A stretch of DNA of 64,000 nucleotides from an uncultured Clostridia bacterium (GCA_944387375.1 CALXEQ010000002.1:1-64000), one strand, 5' to 3'; positions 10,026-19,484 are shown, numbered from the stretch's first letter. A program made the numbers and translations. The notes: generated by a model from the letters alone, not told the origin.

Positions 10026-10919
10026 TTACTCTTTATTTATATTATTTTCTTTACTATTTATATCTTCATTCTTTTCATTTTCTTGTATTTTATTATCTTT
10101 TACTTTTTTGCCTTTTTTTCTCTCTTTTAAAAATATTATTAAGCATATTACAAATATAATAAATAAAATAATATATATATAATTTAATTTTATAAACTGA
10201 ACTATATAATCCCATGTGCTTAGAGTTTCCTCTTGTGGTATTATATCTGTAAGCCTTCCTGTAACAAGAAGTCTATGACTATTTATATTTTTAGGTGTAC
10301 ATGTTACAAGTGTTACCAATGTATCATCTTGTTTAATTCTTAAGCTTTCTGTTTCTTCTGGTAAAACTATTTGAATATCTACTACTACATAGTTATGTGT
10401 TGTATTTAAATAATCTATTTGAAAATAGTCACCAATTTGTACTTTATCTAAATCATCTAAAATTTTTGCTCTTGATAGTCCACTATGTCCAGCAAGTACA
10501 CAGTGTGTACTTTTTTCTCCTGTAGGATATGAGGTATTATCTAGATGTGCTATTCCCTTTTGCAAATTTAGATTTGTTACTCCATCAAATATTGGTAAAT
10601 TAACATTAATGCTAGGAATAATAAGTGAACCTATTGCGTCATCACTATTTAAAAAATCATATGTGCTTTGACTTTCATCAACGTTAAAATCATTCTCTCC
10701 CATTTCAACAATAGGATTTTCATCTGCAAGCTCCTCATTATATTTATTATAATGATTTTTTTGTTCATTTAACTCCTCTTCAGATAAATTTTTAGTTGTA
10801 CTTTTATAATTATATATAGCTGTTGTTTGATTAAAATACGATATCGTTCTCATTACAAATGGAAATAGAAAAATGAGAAGACCTATAACAAATAATATTT
10901 TTACTCCTATTTTTTTCAT
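10026..10919 (-). CDS. Class C (pilin-polymerising) sortase, second copy
   Basis: A 297-residue membrane transpeptidase. Class C sortases cut pilin sorting signals between T and G and join the pilin to the lysine of the next subunit. The catalytic triad is visible as H145 (AGHSGL), C207 (TLVTCTP) and R216 (HRLLVTG). There is an N-terminal span (about 6-25) and a C-terminal span (about 236-260) with a lysine-rich tail, as expected for class C. The DP[FW] lid motif usually present before the catalytic domain is not seen in residues 70-95. Start ATG 10919 is preceded by GAGGGGG. It lies 11 bases after the other sortase, clearly co-transcribed. The two copies have identical spacing of catalytic residues, so they arose by duplication. 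Confidence 0.95.
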   Translation of the reverse strand: MKKIGVKILFVIGLLIFLFPFVMRTISYFNQTTAIYNYKSTTKNLSEEELNEQKNHYNKYNEELADENPIVEMGENDFNVDESQSTYDFLNSDDAIGSLIIPSINVNLPIFDGVTNLNLQKGIAHLDNTSYPTGEKSTHCVLAGHSGLSRAKILDDLDKVQIGDYFQIDYLNTTHNYVVVDIQIVLPEETESLRIKQDDTLVTLVTCTPKNINSHRLLVTGRLTDIIPQEETLSTWDYIVQFIKLNYIYIILFIIFVICLIIFLKERKKGKKVKDNKIQENEKNEDINSKENNINKE

Positions 10920-10930
10920 CTTATCCCCCT

Positions 10931-11785
10931 CTATTCTCTTTCCTTTTTCCTATTTCTTATTATAACAAATATTAACAATAATACCATTATTATTAATATA
11001 ATTGGTATATATATATTATTTTTTATAAAGTTAATAAATATATCCATCTCACTAATACTTGTATCTTCTACTACTTGAGGCTCTAATTCTTCTTGCACTT
11101 GCTCTTGTTTTTCTATCTTTTCACCTGTAATTAATAGTCTATGTGAATTTACAGTCTTAGGTGTACATGTTACAAGTGTTACTAAACATTTTCCATCCTC
11201 TATTTTTAAGTTACTAGTATCATCTGGTACTACTATATCTTTACTTATAACTTTATATTCATCTTCTTTTTCTAAAAAAGTAATGTTAAATGTATCACCT
11301 ATCTCTAATCTATCTATATTATCAAAAATCTCTGCTTGAGATATTCCAGTATGACCTGCAAGTACACTATGAGTATTTATCTCTCCATTTGGAAGTGATG
11401 TGTTTTCTAAATGTGCTACACCTCTTAATAAATTGTTATTATCTACTCCCTCATATATTGGAAGTTCAACATTAATTTTAGGAATAAAAATATAACCTAT
11501 CATCTCTCCAACTTTTAAAAAGTTATATCTATGTGTACTCGTTGTCTCTTGATCTGCCTCTGTTACATCTATAACTCTTGAATCTGTAGCAAGATTATCA
11601 TTAAAATTTTGTGCTTTTTCATAAAAATCTTCATAGTATTCTTCATTATTTTTTGCTACTTGTTCTTTATAATCATATATTGTTGTTGTTTGATTTCTAT
11701 ATGAAATATATTTAGAAGTTATAGGATACGCTATACATAAAAAACCTATAATATATAAAATTATTTTTAAAATTTTCTTGTTCAT
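10931..11785 (-). CDS. Class C (pilin-polymerising) sortase, first copy
   Basis: A 284-residue sortase with H145 (AGHTGI), C207 (TLVTCTP) and R216 (HRLLITG), an N-terminal membrane span and a C-terminal span followed by a basic tail. ATG 11785 is chosen because AGGTG lies seven bases upstream. A longer frame opening at 11836 would start inside the pilin terminator hairpin. It follows the major pilin gene across that hairpin, so its transcript probably arises by partial read-through. As in its sister copy, no DP[FW] lid is present. Its likely substrate is the adjacent LPLTG pilin; whether the LPETG adhesin is also a substrate cannot be told from sequence. Confidence 0.95.
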   Translation of the reverse strand: MNKKILKIILYIIGFLCIAYPITSKYISYRNQTTTIYDYKEQVAKNNEEYYEDFYEKAQNFNDNLATDSRVIDVTEADQETTSTHRYNFLKVGEMIGYIFIPKINVELPIYEGVDNNNLLRGVAHLENTSLPNGEINTHSVLAGHTGISQAEIFDNIDRLEIGDTFNITFLEKEDEYKVISKDIVVPDDTSNLKIEDGKCLVTLVTCTPKTVNSHRLLITGEKIEKQEQVQEELEPQVVEDTSISEMDIFINFIKNNIYIPIILIIMVLLLIFVIIRNRKKERE

Positions 11786-11813
11786 AATAACACCTAATGC
11801 TATTATACAACAT

Positions 11814-11850
11814 AAAAAAAAGAATAACCAGTCCATACTAGTTATTCTTT
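11814..11850 (-). terminator. Hairpin terminator between pilin and sortase genes
   Basis: On the minus strand AAAGAATAAC pairs with GGTTATTCTTT and is followed by a U run, 16 bases after the pilin stop. Placed inside an apparent operon, it would make pilin mRNA far more abundant than sortase mRNA. Confidence 0.8.
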
Positions 11851-11865
11851 GTATAAAATTTATTA

Positions 11866-13602
11866 TTATTCTTTTACTTCATCTTTTTTGATACGTTTAG
11901 CTATAACAATTATTGCTATACCAACTGCTGTAAATAATACTGTTCCAATTCCACCAGTAAGTGGTAATGAGAATGGTTTTCTATTTACAACTTCTACTGC
12001 AACGGTATGAGAATCTCCATCAACTGCAACTTTTAATGGTTCACCAAGTAAAGTATAAGCTTTTGTTTCTCCATTTTCCTCATAAGTTGGTGCTTGCGTT
12101 TCAACTAACCAATAATCTCTTGCTGTTTCATCATCATTGTATGCTAATCCTTCTATTGTAGCCATTCCATCAGCACCAGTAGTAACTTCAATTATACCAT
12201 TTTCATCTGATAAGAATGTTCCATTTTTAGCATTTGTTTCTGATGTAGCTATTTTAAATTTAGCACCTTGTAAAACTGTACCTTGTGTATCTACTTTTTT
12301 AATTTGGATACCACCAGTAACAACTTTTGTAGTATCTTCATCTGTTGTAGTGTCTTGTTCTGTTCCATCTGTATCTACATTTGTTGTATATTCAAAAGAA
12401 ACATTATTTACATTTCCAGCTTCACCTATAACAACATTATCTTTATCTAAAGTTACATCATATGTAATAATTATAGTTGTATATTTTGTTATTTTTTCTG
12501 TATCAAAAGCTAATGTAAAGTTATCTGTTTTAGTATATGCATCAGTAGCTACAGTCTCTTCTGCACCACCTTGTTCAATTAAACCTTTAACTTCCATTGT
12601 ACCAAGTACAAATCCTTCTGGCATATCATCTGTTATTGTATAAGTTGTTAAATCTTCTACATAAGTTGGTACATCTACTGTTACTTTAAATGTAACTGTG
12701 TCTGTCATATTAGCACTTGCTACATCGCCAAAAGTACCATCTTGTTTTTTAACCTCTTTTACAACTCCAGGATTTTCATTTACTACAGTTATTTCTCCAA
12801 GTTGAGCTGCAGTAGCTGCCTCTCCTGTTCTTGTATCTGTTATAACAACAGTACCATTTGCTTGTACTTGTATTTCAGCTGGATATTTATTATCTACAAT
12901 ATATCCTTCTGGAGCACTCATTTCTATAAGTCTAAATTTTGCTCTTTCTTCATTTACAGAATATGGTAAGTTTTCTAAAGAAATTTTACCTTCAGCATTT
13001 GTTGAAACAACTAAAGCCTCATCTGCACCTTCTGGTACATAGTCTACCCATACATCTTCTTGTGTACTTACTTGTACTTTAAATTCAACACCTTGCATAG
13101 GAGCATCTGCTAGATCTGTTTTAGTTAATTCAACATTTCCTAAAGCTGTTTGAATTTTTGGCATTACTGTTATGTCATATATCCAAGCAGTTCCATCTTC
13201 ATTTACCATAGGTACATCTACTAAGAATGATTCTGGTATTTCACTAGTAGCTGTAGGATATGCTGTAACTTTAGCATAATATCTTCCTAAATTTAAATTT
13301 TCAAATTTTACTTTTCCATTTTCCCCAGTTGTTAATGAATTTACTGGATCTTCATCTACAATAGCTTCTTCTGCTGCATCAATATCTAAAACAGTATCAG
13401 CTACTGCATATAATGAATAAGTTACACCAGCAATTGGCGTATTGTTATTAACATTTAAGTTTTCTTGATTTAATGCTGTTATTTCAAGAGAACCTTTTCT
13501 TGTAGTATCAATTACAGCATCAGTAACAGCTGATACACTATTAACCACAGTAATTAATACTAGCATAAAAACCATAAAGAAACTAATTTTACTTTTTTTC
13601 AT
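11866..13602 (-). CDS. Major pilin (backbone subunit), LPLTG-anchored
   Basis: A 578-residue SpaA/FimA-type backbone pilin. Residues 1-26 are a signal peptide ending SVSA-V. The pilin motif is W140-x3-I-x-V-x-P148-K149 (AWIYDITVMPK), a close match to WxxxVxVYPK, so K149 is the predicted nucleophile for sortase-made isopeptide bonds. SpaA-like domains follow: one at about 155-280, an isopeptide D2-type domain at about 285-430 (VVKEVKKQ...FKVTVDVPTY) and a last Cna-B domain with E-box WLVETQAP. The sorting signal is LPLTG (546-550), a membrane span and KRIKKDEVKE. Two class C sortases lie just downstream. AAAGGA is 10 bases before ATG 13602. I found no convincing promoter in the 98 bases upstream. 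Confidence 0.96.
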   Translation of the reverse strand: MKKSKISFFMVFMLVLITVVNSVSAVTDAVIDTTRKGSLEITALNQENLNVNNNTPIAGVTYSLYAVADTVLDIDAAEEAIVDEDPVNSLTTGENGKVKFENLNLGRYYAKVTAYPTATSEIPESFLVDVPMVNEDGTAWIYDITVMPKIQTALGNVELTKTDLADAPMQGVEFKVQVSTQEDVWVDYVPEGADEALVVSTNAEGKISLENLPYSVNEERAKFRLIEMSAPEGYIVDNKYPAEIQVQANGTVVITDTRTGEAATAAQLGEITVVNENPGVVKEVKKQDGTFGDVASANMTDTVTFKVTVDVPTYVEDLTTYTITDDMPEGFVLGTMEVKGLIEQGGAEETVATDAYTKTDNFTLAFDTEKITKYTTIIITYDVTLDKDNVVIGEAGNVNNVSFEYTTNVDTDGTEQDTTTDEDTTKVVTGGIQIKKVDTQGTVLQGAKFKIATSETNAKNGTFLSDENGIIEVTTGADGMATIEGLAYNDDETARDYWLVETQAPTYEENGETKAYTLLGEPLKVAVDGDSHTVAVEVVNRKPFSLPLTGGIGTVLFTAVGIAIIVIAKRIKKDEVKE

Positions 13603-13700
13603 ATCTAACTATCCTTTCCTCTTATAACTTTATACATTTATATATTACCAATATTTTAAAAAATAATAAACTGTTTTAACAAAAATGTAACATTTTTTTA

Positions 13701-13737
13701 ATAAAAAGAAACAGTATTTTATACTGCTTCTTTTTAT
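13701..13737 (-). terminator. Terminator after the ABC transporter
   Basis: A near-perfect stem of 17 bp (GAAGCAGTAT pairing with ATACTGTTTC, flanked by A and U runs) lies 50 bases after the transporter stop and separates it from the pilin gene. Confidence 0.8.
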
Positions 13738-13786
13738 ATTATTTACAATTATATAAATTTAATTACATATAAATTAAATTATTTTT

Positions 13787-16372
13787 TTATTCAGTTCTTA
13801 AAGCTATTACAGGATCTTTTTTACTTGCCATTTTAGATGGAATAAGTCCAGATATAACAGTAAGTATCATACTTATACAAACTAGTACTAATGCTGGTAT
13901 CCATGGGACTTGAACGAGTCCTGATACATTAACAACTGCTTTTAATATAGCATTTGCTGGGAAAGTTAATAAATATGTACATACTATTCCTAAAACGCCA
14001 GCACAAAAGCCTATGATTAATGTTTCAGCATTAAATACACGTGATATATCTTTTTTAGATGCACCTATACTTCTTAATATACCAATTTCTTTTGTTCTTT
14101 CAAGTACAGAAATATATGTAATTATTCCTATCATAATAGAAGAAACAACAAGCGAAATTGATACAAATGCTATAAGTACATAACTTATTATGTTTACAAT
14201 AGATGTTACAGATGACATTATAAGTCCTACCGTATCTGTATAATTTATTGTATCTGATTCATTTCCTTCATTTTCTACAATAGTATTATATTCACTAATA
14301 AAGTTTTCAATGTTTTCTTTTGCCTCAAAATCTTTTGGATATATATTTATTGTTGAAGGCTCTTCTATATTTACATATCCCATTTTATCTAATGTAGTTT
14401 CATATGTTGCATTAGCATTTTCAGAATATGCTGCAATTACTTGTGCAAGTTCTTCTTGAGATAAGCTCATTAAATATGCTCTTTGCTCATCAGATAAAGA
14501 ATTAATATCAAATTCTTTTGATGTACTTTCTTCATTAAATTCTAAACCTGTAAATACATTTATTTTATCATTTGCAAGTTGTTCTTTTACAATTTCCGAG
14601 TTAGACACTTTATCTATTATATGCTCTTCTAGTTCTTTTGTATATAATATAACACCTGATGTAGTATTAGCTATTGCCTCTTCATTAATTTGTATTATAC
14701 CTACAACTTTTAATGTTTCTGCATTTTCTAGTTTTTGTTCAATATATTCTTCATCTTCTGATTTATCTATCCACACATTTCCTTCTTTTTCATAATAATC
14801 TGTTTGTGGTAAAACTTTAAATTCTAAATTTAATATATCATCATAAGTATATGATGTTTGTTCATCGCTTTCTACCTCTTCACCAGATAAAATTTTATTA
14901 TATTTTGCTTCTAATTCATCTTGATCTTTTAGCCCTAAACTATATAGTGTATAATCACTTACCTGATTATTTTTATCTACAAGTAATACTACTTCGTTAT
15001 AATTTTGTGGCCAATTTCCAGCAAGTAAATTATATTGAGAATGTACAAGCTCCTCATTATCTAATTGTTTTAAAAATACATCTGTTGATGTAAACTGAGA
15101 CATCATAGCATTAGCTCCACCAAAATCCATACCTATCTTTTCAAATACAGTGCTTGGATTTGATTTTACAGTTTTTCCATCTTTTTGAGAGTAAATATTT
15201 AAATTCAAATCATAATTATATTCTATTGCAGTAAGACTATCATTTATTTTTTCTCTATTAGTATCTAAATATTCTTTAAATCTTTTTAAATTATTTTTTT
15301 CAATTTTTGAAGACATTGTACTCATAACTTCATTCATTATATCATTTGAATATACTTTATTTTCTTCTTGTGTTGATGTATCAATATCATTTTGTCCCAT
15401 CATAAGCTCAATCATTGCAGATGCATCTATTGTGTTTTCTTGAATAGTTAAAGGATATGATGACAAAGTCTCTTCTTGCGTTCTATTAATATAATTTTGA
15501 ACACCATTAGATAAAGACATAATTGTAGCAATCCCTATAATTCCGATACTTCCTGCAAATGCTGTAAGTATTGTTCTTCCCTTTTTAGTCTTTAAATTAT
15601 TTATACTTAATGACAAAGCTGTTAAAAAGCTCATAGAAGTTTTTCTAGACTTTTTTGAATCTTTTTTTGCATCTTCTCTTTCTTTTTTTGTTGGATTATA
15701 TGGCATAGTATCATCTATTATTTTACTATCTAAAAGTCGTATTATTCTTGATGAATATTTTTGTGCAAGTTCAGGATTATGTGTAACCATAATAACTAGT
15801 TTATCTTTTGATATTTCTTTTATTAGCTCCATTATCTGTATTGATGTGTTACTATCAAGTGCTCCTGTTGGCTCATCTGCAAGTATGATGTCCGGATTAT
15901 TCACTAAAGCTCTTGCAATAGCTACTCTTTGCATTTGTCCACCAGAAAGTTCATTAGGCTTTTTATATGCGTGATCTTTAAGCCCAACTTTTTCTAATAC
16001 TTCAAGTGCTCTTCTTCTTTTTTCTTTACTTCCAACACCACTTAAAGTCATACTCATTTCAACATTACTTAAAACATTAATATGTCCGATTAAATTATAA
16101 CTTTGAAAAATAAACCCTACTGAATTATTTCTATACTCATCCCAATCTCTATCTTTAAAATCTTTTGTAGACTTTCCATTTATAATTAGATCTCCACTAT
16201 CATACCTATCAAGGCCACCTATTATATTAAGTAATGTAGTTTTTCCACTTCCACTAGGTCCAAGTATTGATACAAATTCGCTTTTTCTAAACTCTAAATT
16301 TATATTATCTAATGCTACCTGTGTAAAATCTGCTGTTTTATAGCTTTTCTTTATGTTTTTTAATTCTAGCAT
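13787..16372 (-). CDS. MacB-like ABC transporter, fused ATPase and FtsX-type permease
   Basis: An 861-residue single-chain half transporter. The ATPase is residues 1-225: Walker A GPSGSGKTT (38-46), signature LSGGQ (142-146), Walker B ILADEP (163-168) and H-loop H198. A first membrane span at about 262-285 leads into a large extracytoplasmic domain (about 290-720), and three spans in residues 735-855 with the FtsX-type motif ERTKEIGILRSIGAS complete the permease. The MacB family couples ATP hydrolysis to mechanical work outside the membrane (export of peptides, or stress sensing). The separate permease subunit typical of two-gene systems is absent; the fused form probably works as a homodimer. 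Its place just upstream of the pilin gene may be chance, because a terminator divides them. Confidence 0.95.
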   Translation of the reverse strand: MLELKNIKKSYKTADFTQVALDNINLEFRKSEFVSILGPSGSGKTTLLNIIGGLDRYDSGDLIINGKSTKDFKDRDWDEYRNNSVGFIFQSYNLIGHINVLSNVEMSMTLSGVGSKEKRRRALEVLEKVGLKDHAYKKPNELSGGQMQRVAIARALVNNPDIILADEPTGALDSNTSIQIMELIKEISKDKLVIMVTHNPELAQKYSSRIIRLLDSKIIDDTMPYNPTKKEREDAKKDSKKSRKTSMSFLTALSLSINNLKTKKGRTILTAFAGSIGIIGIATIMSLSNGVQNYINRTQEETLSSYPLTIQENTIDASAMIELMMGQNDIDTSTQEENKVYSNDIMNEVMSTMSSKIEKNNLKRFKEYLDTNREKINDSLTAIEYNYDLNLNIYSQKDGKTVKSNPSTVFEKIGMDFGGANAMMSQFTSTDVFLKQLDNEELVHSQYNLLAGNWPQNYNEVVLLVDKNNQVSDYTLYSLGLKDQDELEAKYNKILSGEEVESDEQTSYTYDDILNLEFKVLPQTDYYEKEGNVWIDKSEDEEYIEQKLENAETLKVVGIIQINEEAIANTTSGVILYTKELEEHIIDKVSNSEIVKEQLANDKINVFTGLEFNEESTSKEFDINSLSDEQRAYLMSLSQEELAQVIAAYSENANATYETTLDKMGYVNIEEPSTINIYPKDFEAKENIENFISEYNTIVENEGNESDTINYTDTVGLIMSSVTSIVNIISYVLIAFVSISLVVSSIMIGIITYISVLERTKEIGILRSIGASKKDISRVFNAETLIIGFCAGVLGIVCTYLLTFPANAILKAVVNVSGLVQVPWIPALVLVCISMILTVISGLIPSKMASKKDPVIALRTE

Positions 16373-16445
16373 TTCTACCTCCTATATTTTCTATTACTAT
16401 AATATTTATAATCTCTAACAATTACTTATATACAAATATATTATT

Positions 16446-17297
16446 TTATACATAGTTATTTTTCAAAATTGAATCAAAATCTTTTATATAAATATTTTGT
16501 GCTTGTTGTTTATCCATTATTATAAATGCAAAAGCAGTGGTAGAAGCTTCAGCTTGTTCATCATCTTTAATATAAATATATATGTTTTCATCAACACCAT
16601 ATGCAACAAATGGAATAACTTCCTTTAACACTTCATAACTTACTGCTATTATTTCCTGGTCTATAAAGAAATCTTTATCATATTCATCTAAAGTTAAATT
16701 ATATTTTTCCTCAAATGCATTCATATCATCTTCACTTTTTAAATACTCAACTATTCTCTCATCTGCATTTAGACCATTACATTCGACTATTCTTTTAGTT
16801 GACTCTATTCCATATAAATCTACCTCATCTGGAAAAACTCTTTTATTAAATTTAATAACATCTGGTATATCCTGCTCATATGAATAATTAGTAGAGCTTC
16901 TATTCATATATTCTTCTATTGCTGCATCTCTACTTATGAAAAAAGGATTAATATATAAAAAATATTTTTTAATATCATTATTTACATCTACACTCATGAC
17001 AAATTTTTTGCCATTTCTTTCTAAAACATGTACATTTGCATTAATATTTATTAAAGTTAAAAAAATCATAAATACTATTACAACTTCTACTTGAACAAGT
17101 ATAATATTTGCAACTAGTTTTTTCTTATCTTTAAAATTATCCTTATATTTCAAAAAGATAACCATCCCAAAAATAAATAACAATATACTTATCATCACTT
17201 TACTAATCCATATTTGTGGCTGTACTCCAAACATTAATACAATTACAAGTAATGCAATAATTATAATACCAATTGTTATCAATACTTTTTTTAACAT
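16446..17297 (-). CDS. Membrane protein of unknown function, 283 aa
   Basis: I do not recognise the family. Three hydrophobic segments lie in residues 5-24, 33-49 and 62-85. The rest (about 90-283) is a soluble, acidic domain that should face outside if the N terminus is inside. There are no catalytic motifs and only one cysteine (in VECNGLNADERIVEY). ATG 17297 has a GAGGAGA site upstream. It starts 18 bases after the CDF transporter and lies 73 bases before the MacB-like transporter, so the three may be read together. Confidence 0.8.
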   Translation of the reverse strand: MLKKVLITIGIIIIALLVIVLMFGVQPQIWISKVMISILLFIFGMVIFLKYKDNFKDKKKLVANIILVQVEVVIVFMIFLTLININANVHVLERNGKKFVMSVDVNNDIKKYFLYINPFFISRDAAIEEYMNRSSTNYSYEQDIPDVIKFNKRVFPDEVDLYGIESTKRIVECNGLNADERIVEYLKSEDDMNAFEEKYNLTLDEYDKDFFIDQEIIAVSYEVLKEVIPFVAYGVDENIYIYIKDDEQAEASTTAFAFIIMDKQQAQNIYIKDFDSILKNNYV

Positions 17298-17315
17298 ATC
17301 ATCTCTCCTCTTTTG

Positions 17316-18179
17316 TCATTTTAATGGCTCAACATGTACTATTACTCTATCTATAACATCGAATTTATCTTCAATTTCTTTTTGTAATTTATCTGCGATA
17401 CTATGACTCTTAAAAGTCTCCATTTTTCCATCTACCCCTATAGTCAACACCAAAATATATTTATATCCTGTAGGAATTGTATGCATTCCAATAATTTCTT
17501 TTACTCCATTAAATTTAACTATAATTGCATATATTTTCTCTTTAATTTGTGGATTTATTGACTTATCCATTAATACATTGTAACTTTCAATAAAAATTTT
17601 CATACCAGTATAAAAAATCCACACAGATATTCCTATACCCACTACACCATCAACCCAATACACACCAAACAAACTAAGAATTATTGAAATGGTAGTAAAA
17701 CTAGTTACAATACAGTCATTTCTGTGATCTTTCATGTTCGATTCAAGTAAAATATTATTAAATTTTTTAAGTGCATTCTTAGAATATAAATAAAGAGTTA
17801 ATTTTGTTACTATAGTTATTATACATACAATTATTAGCCACCAAGAAAATATAATTTCATTTTTATATATTATTGAAAGTGCTGAATCATATAGTATTTT
17901 AAGTGATACTACTATCATTGAAATACTAATGAATAATGAAAAAATATATTCTGCTTTTCCATGTCCAAAATTATGATCTTCATCACTTGGCTCACTTGCT
18001 ATTTTATTACCAATAAAAGTCATAAGGGAAGCAAATATATCACTTGCACTATTTGCAGCATCTGCAATCATAGATTGGCTCTTTGCAAATATACCAACTA
18101 TTATTTTTATAATTAATAAAAATATATTTCCTACTATGCCAAGTATCCCTACTCTTCTTGTTGTCTCAAATCTATTCAA
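17316..18179 (-). CDS. Cation diffusion facilitator (CDF) metal exporter
   Basis: A 287-residue proton-driven divalent-metal exporter of the inner membrane, with about six spans in residues 10-190 and a cytoplasmic ferredoxin-like C-terminal domain (about 200-287, HSIADKLQKEIEDKF...VHVEP). By alignment with YiiP the transport-site residues are N43 and D47 (DAANSASD) and D151 and D155 (DHRND). An N-D-D-D set differs from the D-D-H-D of zinc exporters and resembles manganese-type CDFs; that is inference. The first codon is TTG at 18179 with GGAGTG nine bases upstream; no in-frame ATG occurs before residue 37, which would delete the first span. Confidence 0.93.
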   Translation of the reverse strand: MNRFETTRRVGILGIVGNIFLLIIKIIVGIFAKSQSMIADAANSASDIFASLMTFIGNKIASEPSDEDHNFGHGKAEYIFSLFISISMIVVSLKILYDSALSIIYKNEIIFSWWLIIVCIITIVTKLTLYLYSKNALKKFNNILLESNMKDHRNDCIVTSFTTISIILSLFGVYWVDGVVGIGISVWIFYTGMKIFIESYNVLMDKSINPQIKEKIYAIIVKFNGVKEIIGMHTIPTGYKYILVLTIGVDGKMETFKSHSIADKLQKEIEDKFDVIDRVIVHVEPLK

Positions 18180-18258
18180 TTTTATTCACTCCAAAATAAT
18201 TAAAATAAAGTATTACTACTTTAATATATTTTATTCATATATCTTATACTAGTGATTT

Positions 18259-18287
18259 ATTATATCATTGAATAACATAAAAAGCAA
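18259..18287 (-). promoter_or_regulatory. Promoter of the CDF transporter
   Basis: Minus strand TTGCTT (18282-18287), 17-bp spacer, TATAAT (18259-18264) with TGA extended -10. Confidence 0.6.
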
Positions 18288-18329
18288 TAAAGAAGTTTTG
18301 TAGAAATTGCAGTTTTTTTTATCATTTAT

Positions 18330-18358
18330 TTGAAGTATATACTATTTTGTGGTATATT
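18330..18358 (+). promoter_or_regulatory. Promoter of the GT2-GtrA gene
   Basis: TTGAAG (18330-18335), 17-bp spacer, TATATT (18353-18358). It overlaps an upstream in-frame ATG at 18349, which supports the later start at 18385. Confidence 0.55.
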
Positions 18359-18384
18359 ATTTTTGTACAAATGAGGATAAGTTT

Positions 18385-19467
18385 ATGAAAGAAAAAAATA
18401 TTGTAATACTAATTCCAGCATATAACCCAACAAAAGATCTAATACCTCTTACTGATGAACTTATAAAAAATAAGTTTAAAGTGGTTGTTGTAAATGATGG
18501 AAGTAAAAATGAAACACAAAAAATTTTTAAAAAACTTAATAAAAACGTAATACTTTTGAAACATAGCAAGAATATGGGAAAAGGACAAGCTTTAAAAACA
18601 GGATTTAAATATATTTTAGAAAATATTAAATGTCAAGGAGTAATAACAGCAGATGCTGATGGTCAACATTTATTTTGTGATATAGTAAACATCGCAAATT
18701 ATATGGAAAATGATTTATCTTGTGTTGTTCTTGGTATAAGACTTCAAAATAAAGAAATGCTTCTTAAAAGTAGACTTGGAAATTCTATAACTAGAATGGT
18801 TTTTAAAGCTGCTACAGGAAAAAAAGTCTATGATACTCAAACAGGTCTTAGAGGAATTCCTTTTAAGTATTTGCAAGACTTTATAAGTATTGAAGGTCAA
18901 AGATATGAATATGAAATAAATATGTTATTATATTGTGCTAGAAATAACATAGATTTTAAAGAAATTAAAATACATACTGTATATATAGATAATAATAAAG
19001 CATCAAGCTTTAATGCTGTAAAAGATTCTTTTAAAATATATAAATGTATACTAAAAAATTCAGATTTACTAATTGGAATACTATTTGTTATATCTGCTAT
19101 TATATCTTTTGTTATTGATTTTTTACTAGTAATAATATTTAATAAGCTGACATCTCAAATGCCAAATAGAGATTTAGCTTTACTAATAGATGTAGTTTTA
19201 GCAAGAATAATAAGCTCTGCCTTTAATTTTGCTATTAATAGAAATGTTGTATTTAAAAATAGAGCAAACATTTTCAAATCATTGCTGCAATACTATCTTC
19301 TTGCTACATTTACTCTTTTACTAAACTATACACTACTAGAATTACTTACTGTAAGACTATTTTCATTTAATTTAGTTATATCTAAAATTTTTGTAGAAAT
19401 AGTATTATTTATTGTAAATTATCTAATACAAAAATTTATTATATTTAAAAATAACACGCTAAAATAA
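18385..19467 (+). CDS. Family 2 glycosyltransferase fused to a GtrA-like membrane domain
   Basis: A 360-residue protein. Residues 1-215 are a GT2 domain of the dolichol/undecaprenyl-phosphate sugar synthase type: VLIPAYNP at the start, VVVNDGSK, and DADGQH as the metal-binding DxD region. Residues about 225-360 are a GtrA-like domain with four hydrophobic spans (family hallmark RIISSAFNFAINRNVVF). Such fusions are thought to make a lipid-linked sugar and move it across the membrane for wall polymer or surface glycan decoration; the sugar is unknown. ATG 18385 follows GAGG with a good gap; the in-frame ATG at 18349 lies within the promoter. It is a single-gene unit with a terminator at its 3' end. 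Confidence 0.93.
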   Translation: MKEKNIVILIPAYNPTKDLIPLTDELIKNKFKVVVVNDGSKNETQKIFKKLNKNVILLKHSKNMGKGQALKTGFKYILENIKCQGVITADADGQHLFCDIVNIANYMENDLSCVVLGIRLQNKEMLLKSRLGNSITRMVFKAATGKKVYDTQTGLRGIPFKYLQDFISIEGQRYEYEINMLLYCARNNIDFKEIKIHTVYIDNNKASSFNAVKDSFKIYKCILKNSDLLIGILFVISAIISFVIDFLLVIIFNKLTSQMPNRDLALLIDVVLARIISSAFNFAINRNVVFKNRANIFKSLLQYYLLATFTLLLNYTLLELLTVRLFSFNLVISKIFVEIVLFIVNYLIQKFIIFKNNTLK

Positions 19468-19484
19468 AGCGTGTTATTTTATAA
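19449..19484. terminator. Bidirectional terminator between convergent genes
   Basis: The arms AAATAACACGCT and AGCGTGTTATTT enclose a short loop and contain both stop codons of the converging GT2-GtrA and SDR genes. Confidence 0.8.

Noticed and set aside
13603-13700. Promoter for the major pilin
   Set aside because: Several TATA-like hexamers occur in this AT-rich stretch, but none pairs with a convincing -35 at 16-18 bp.
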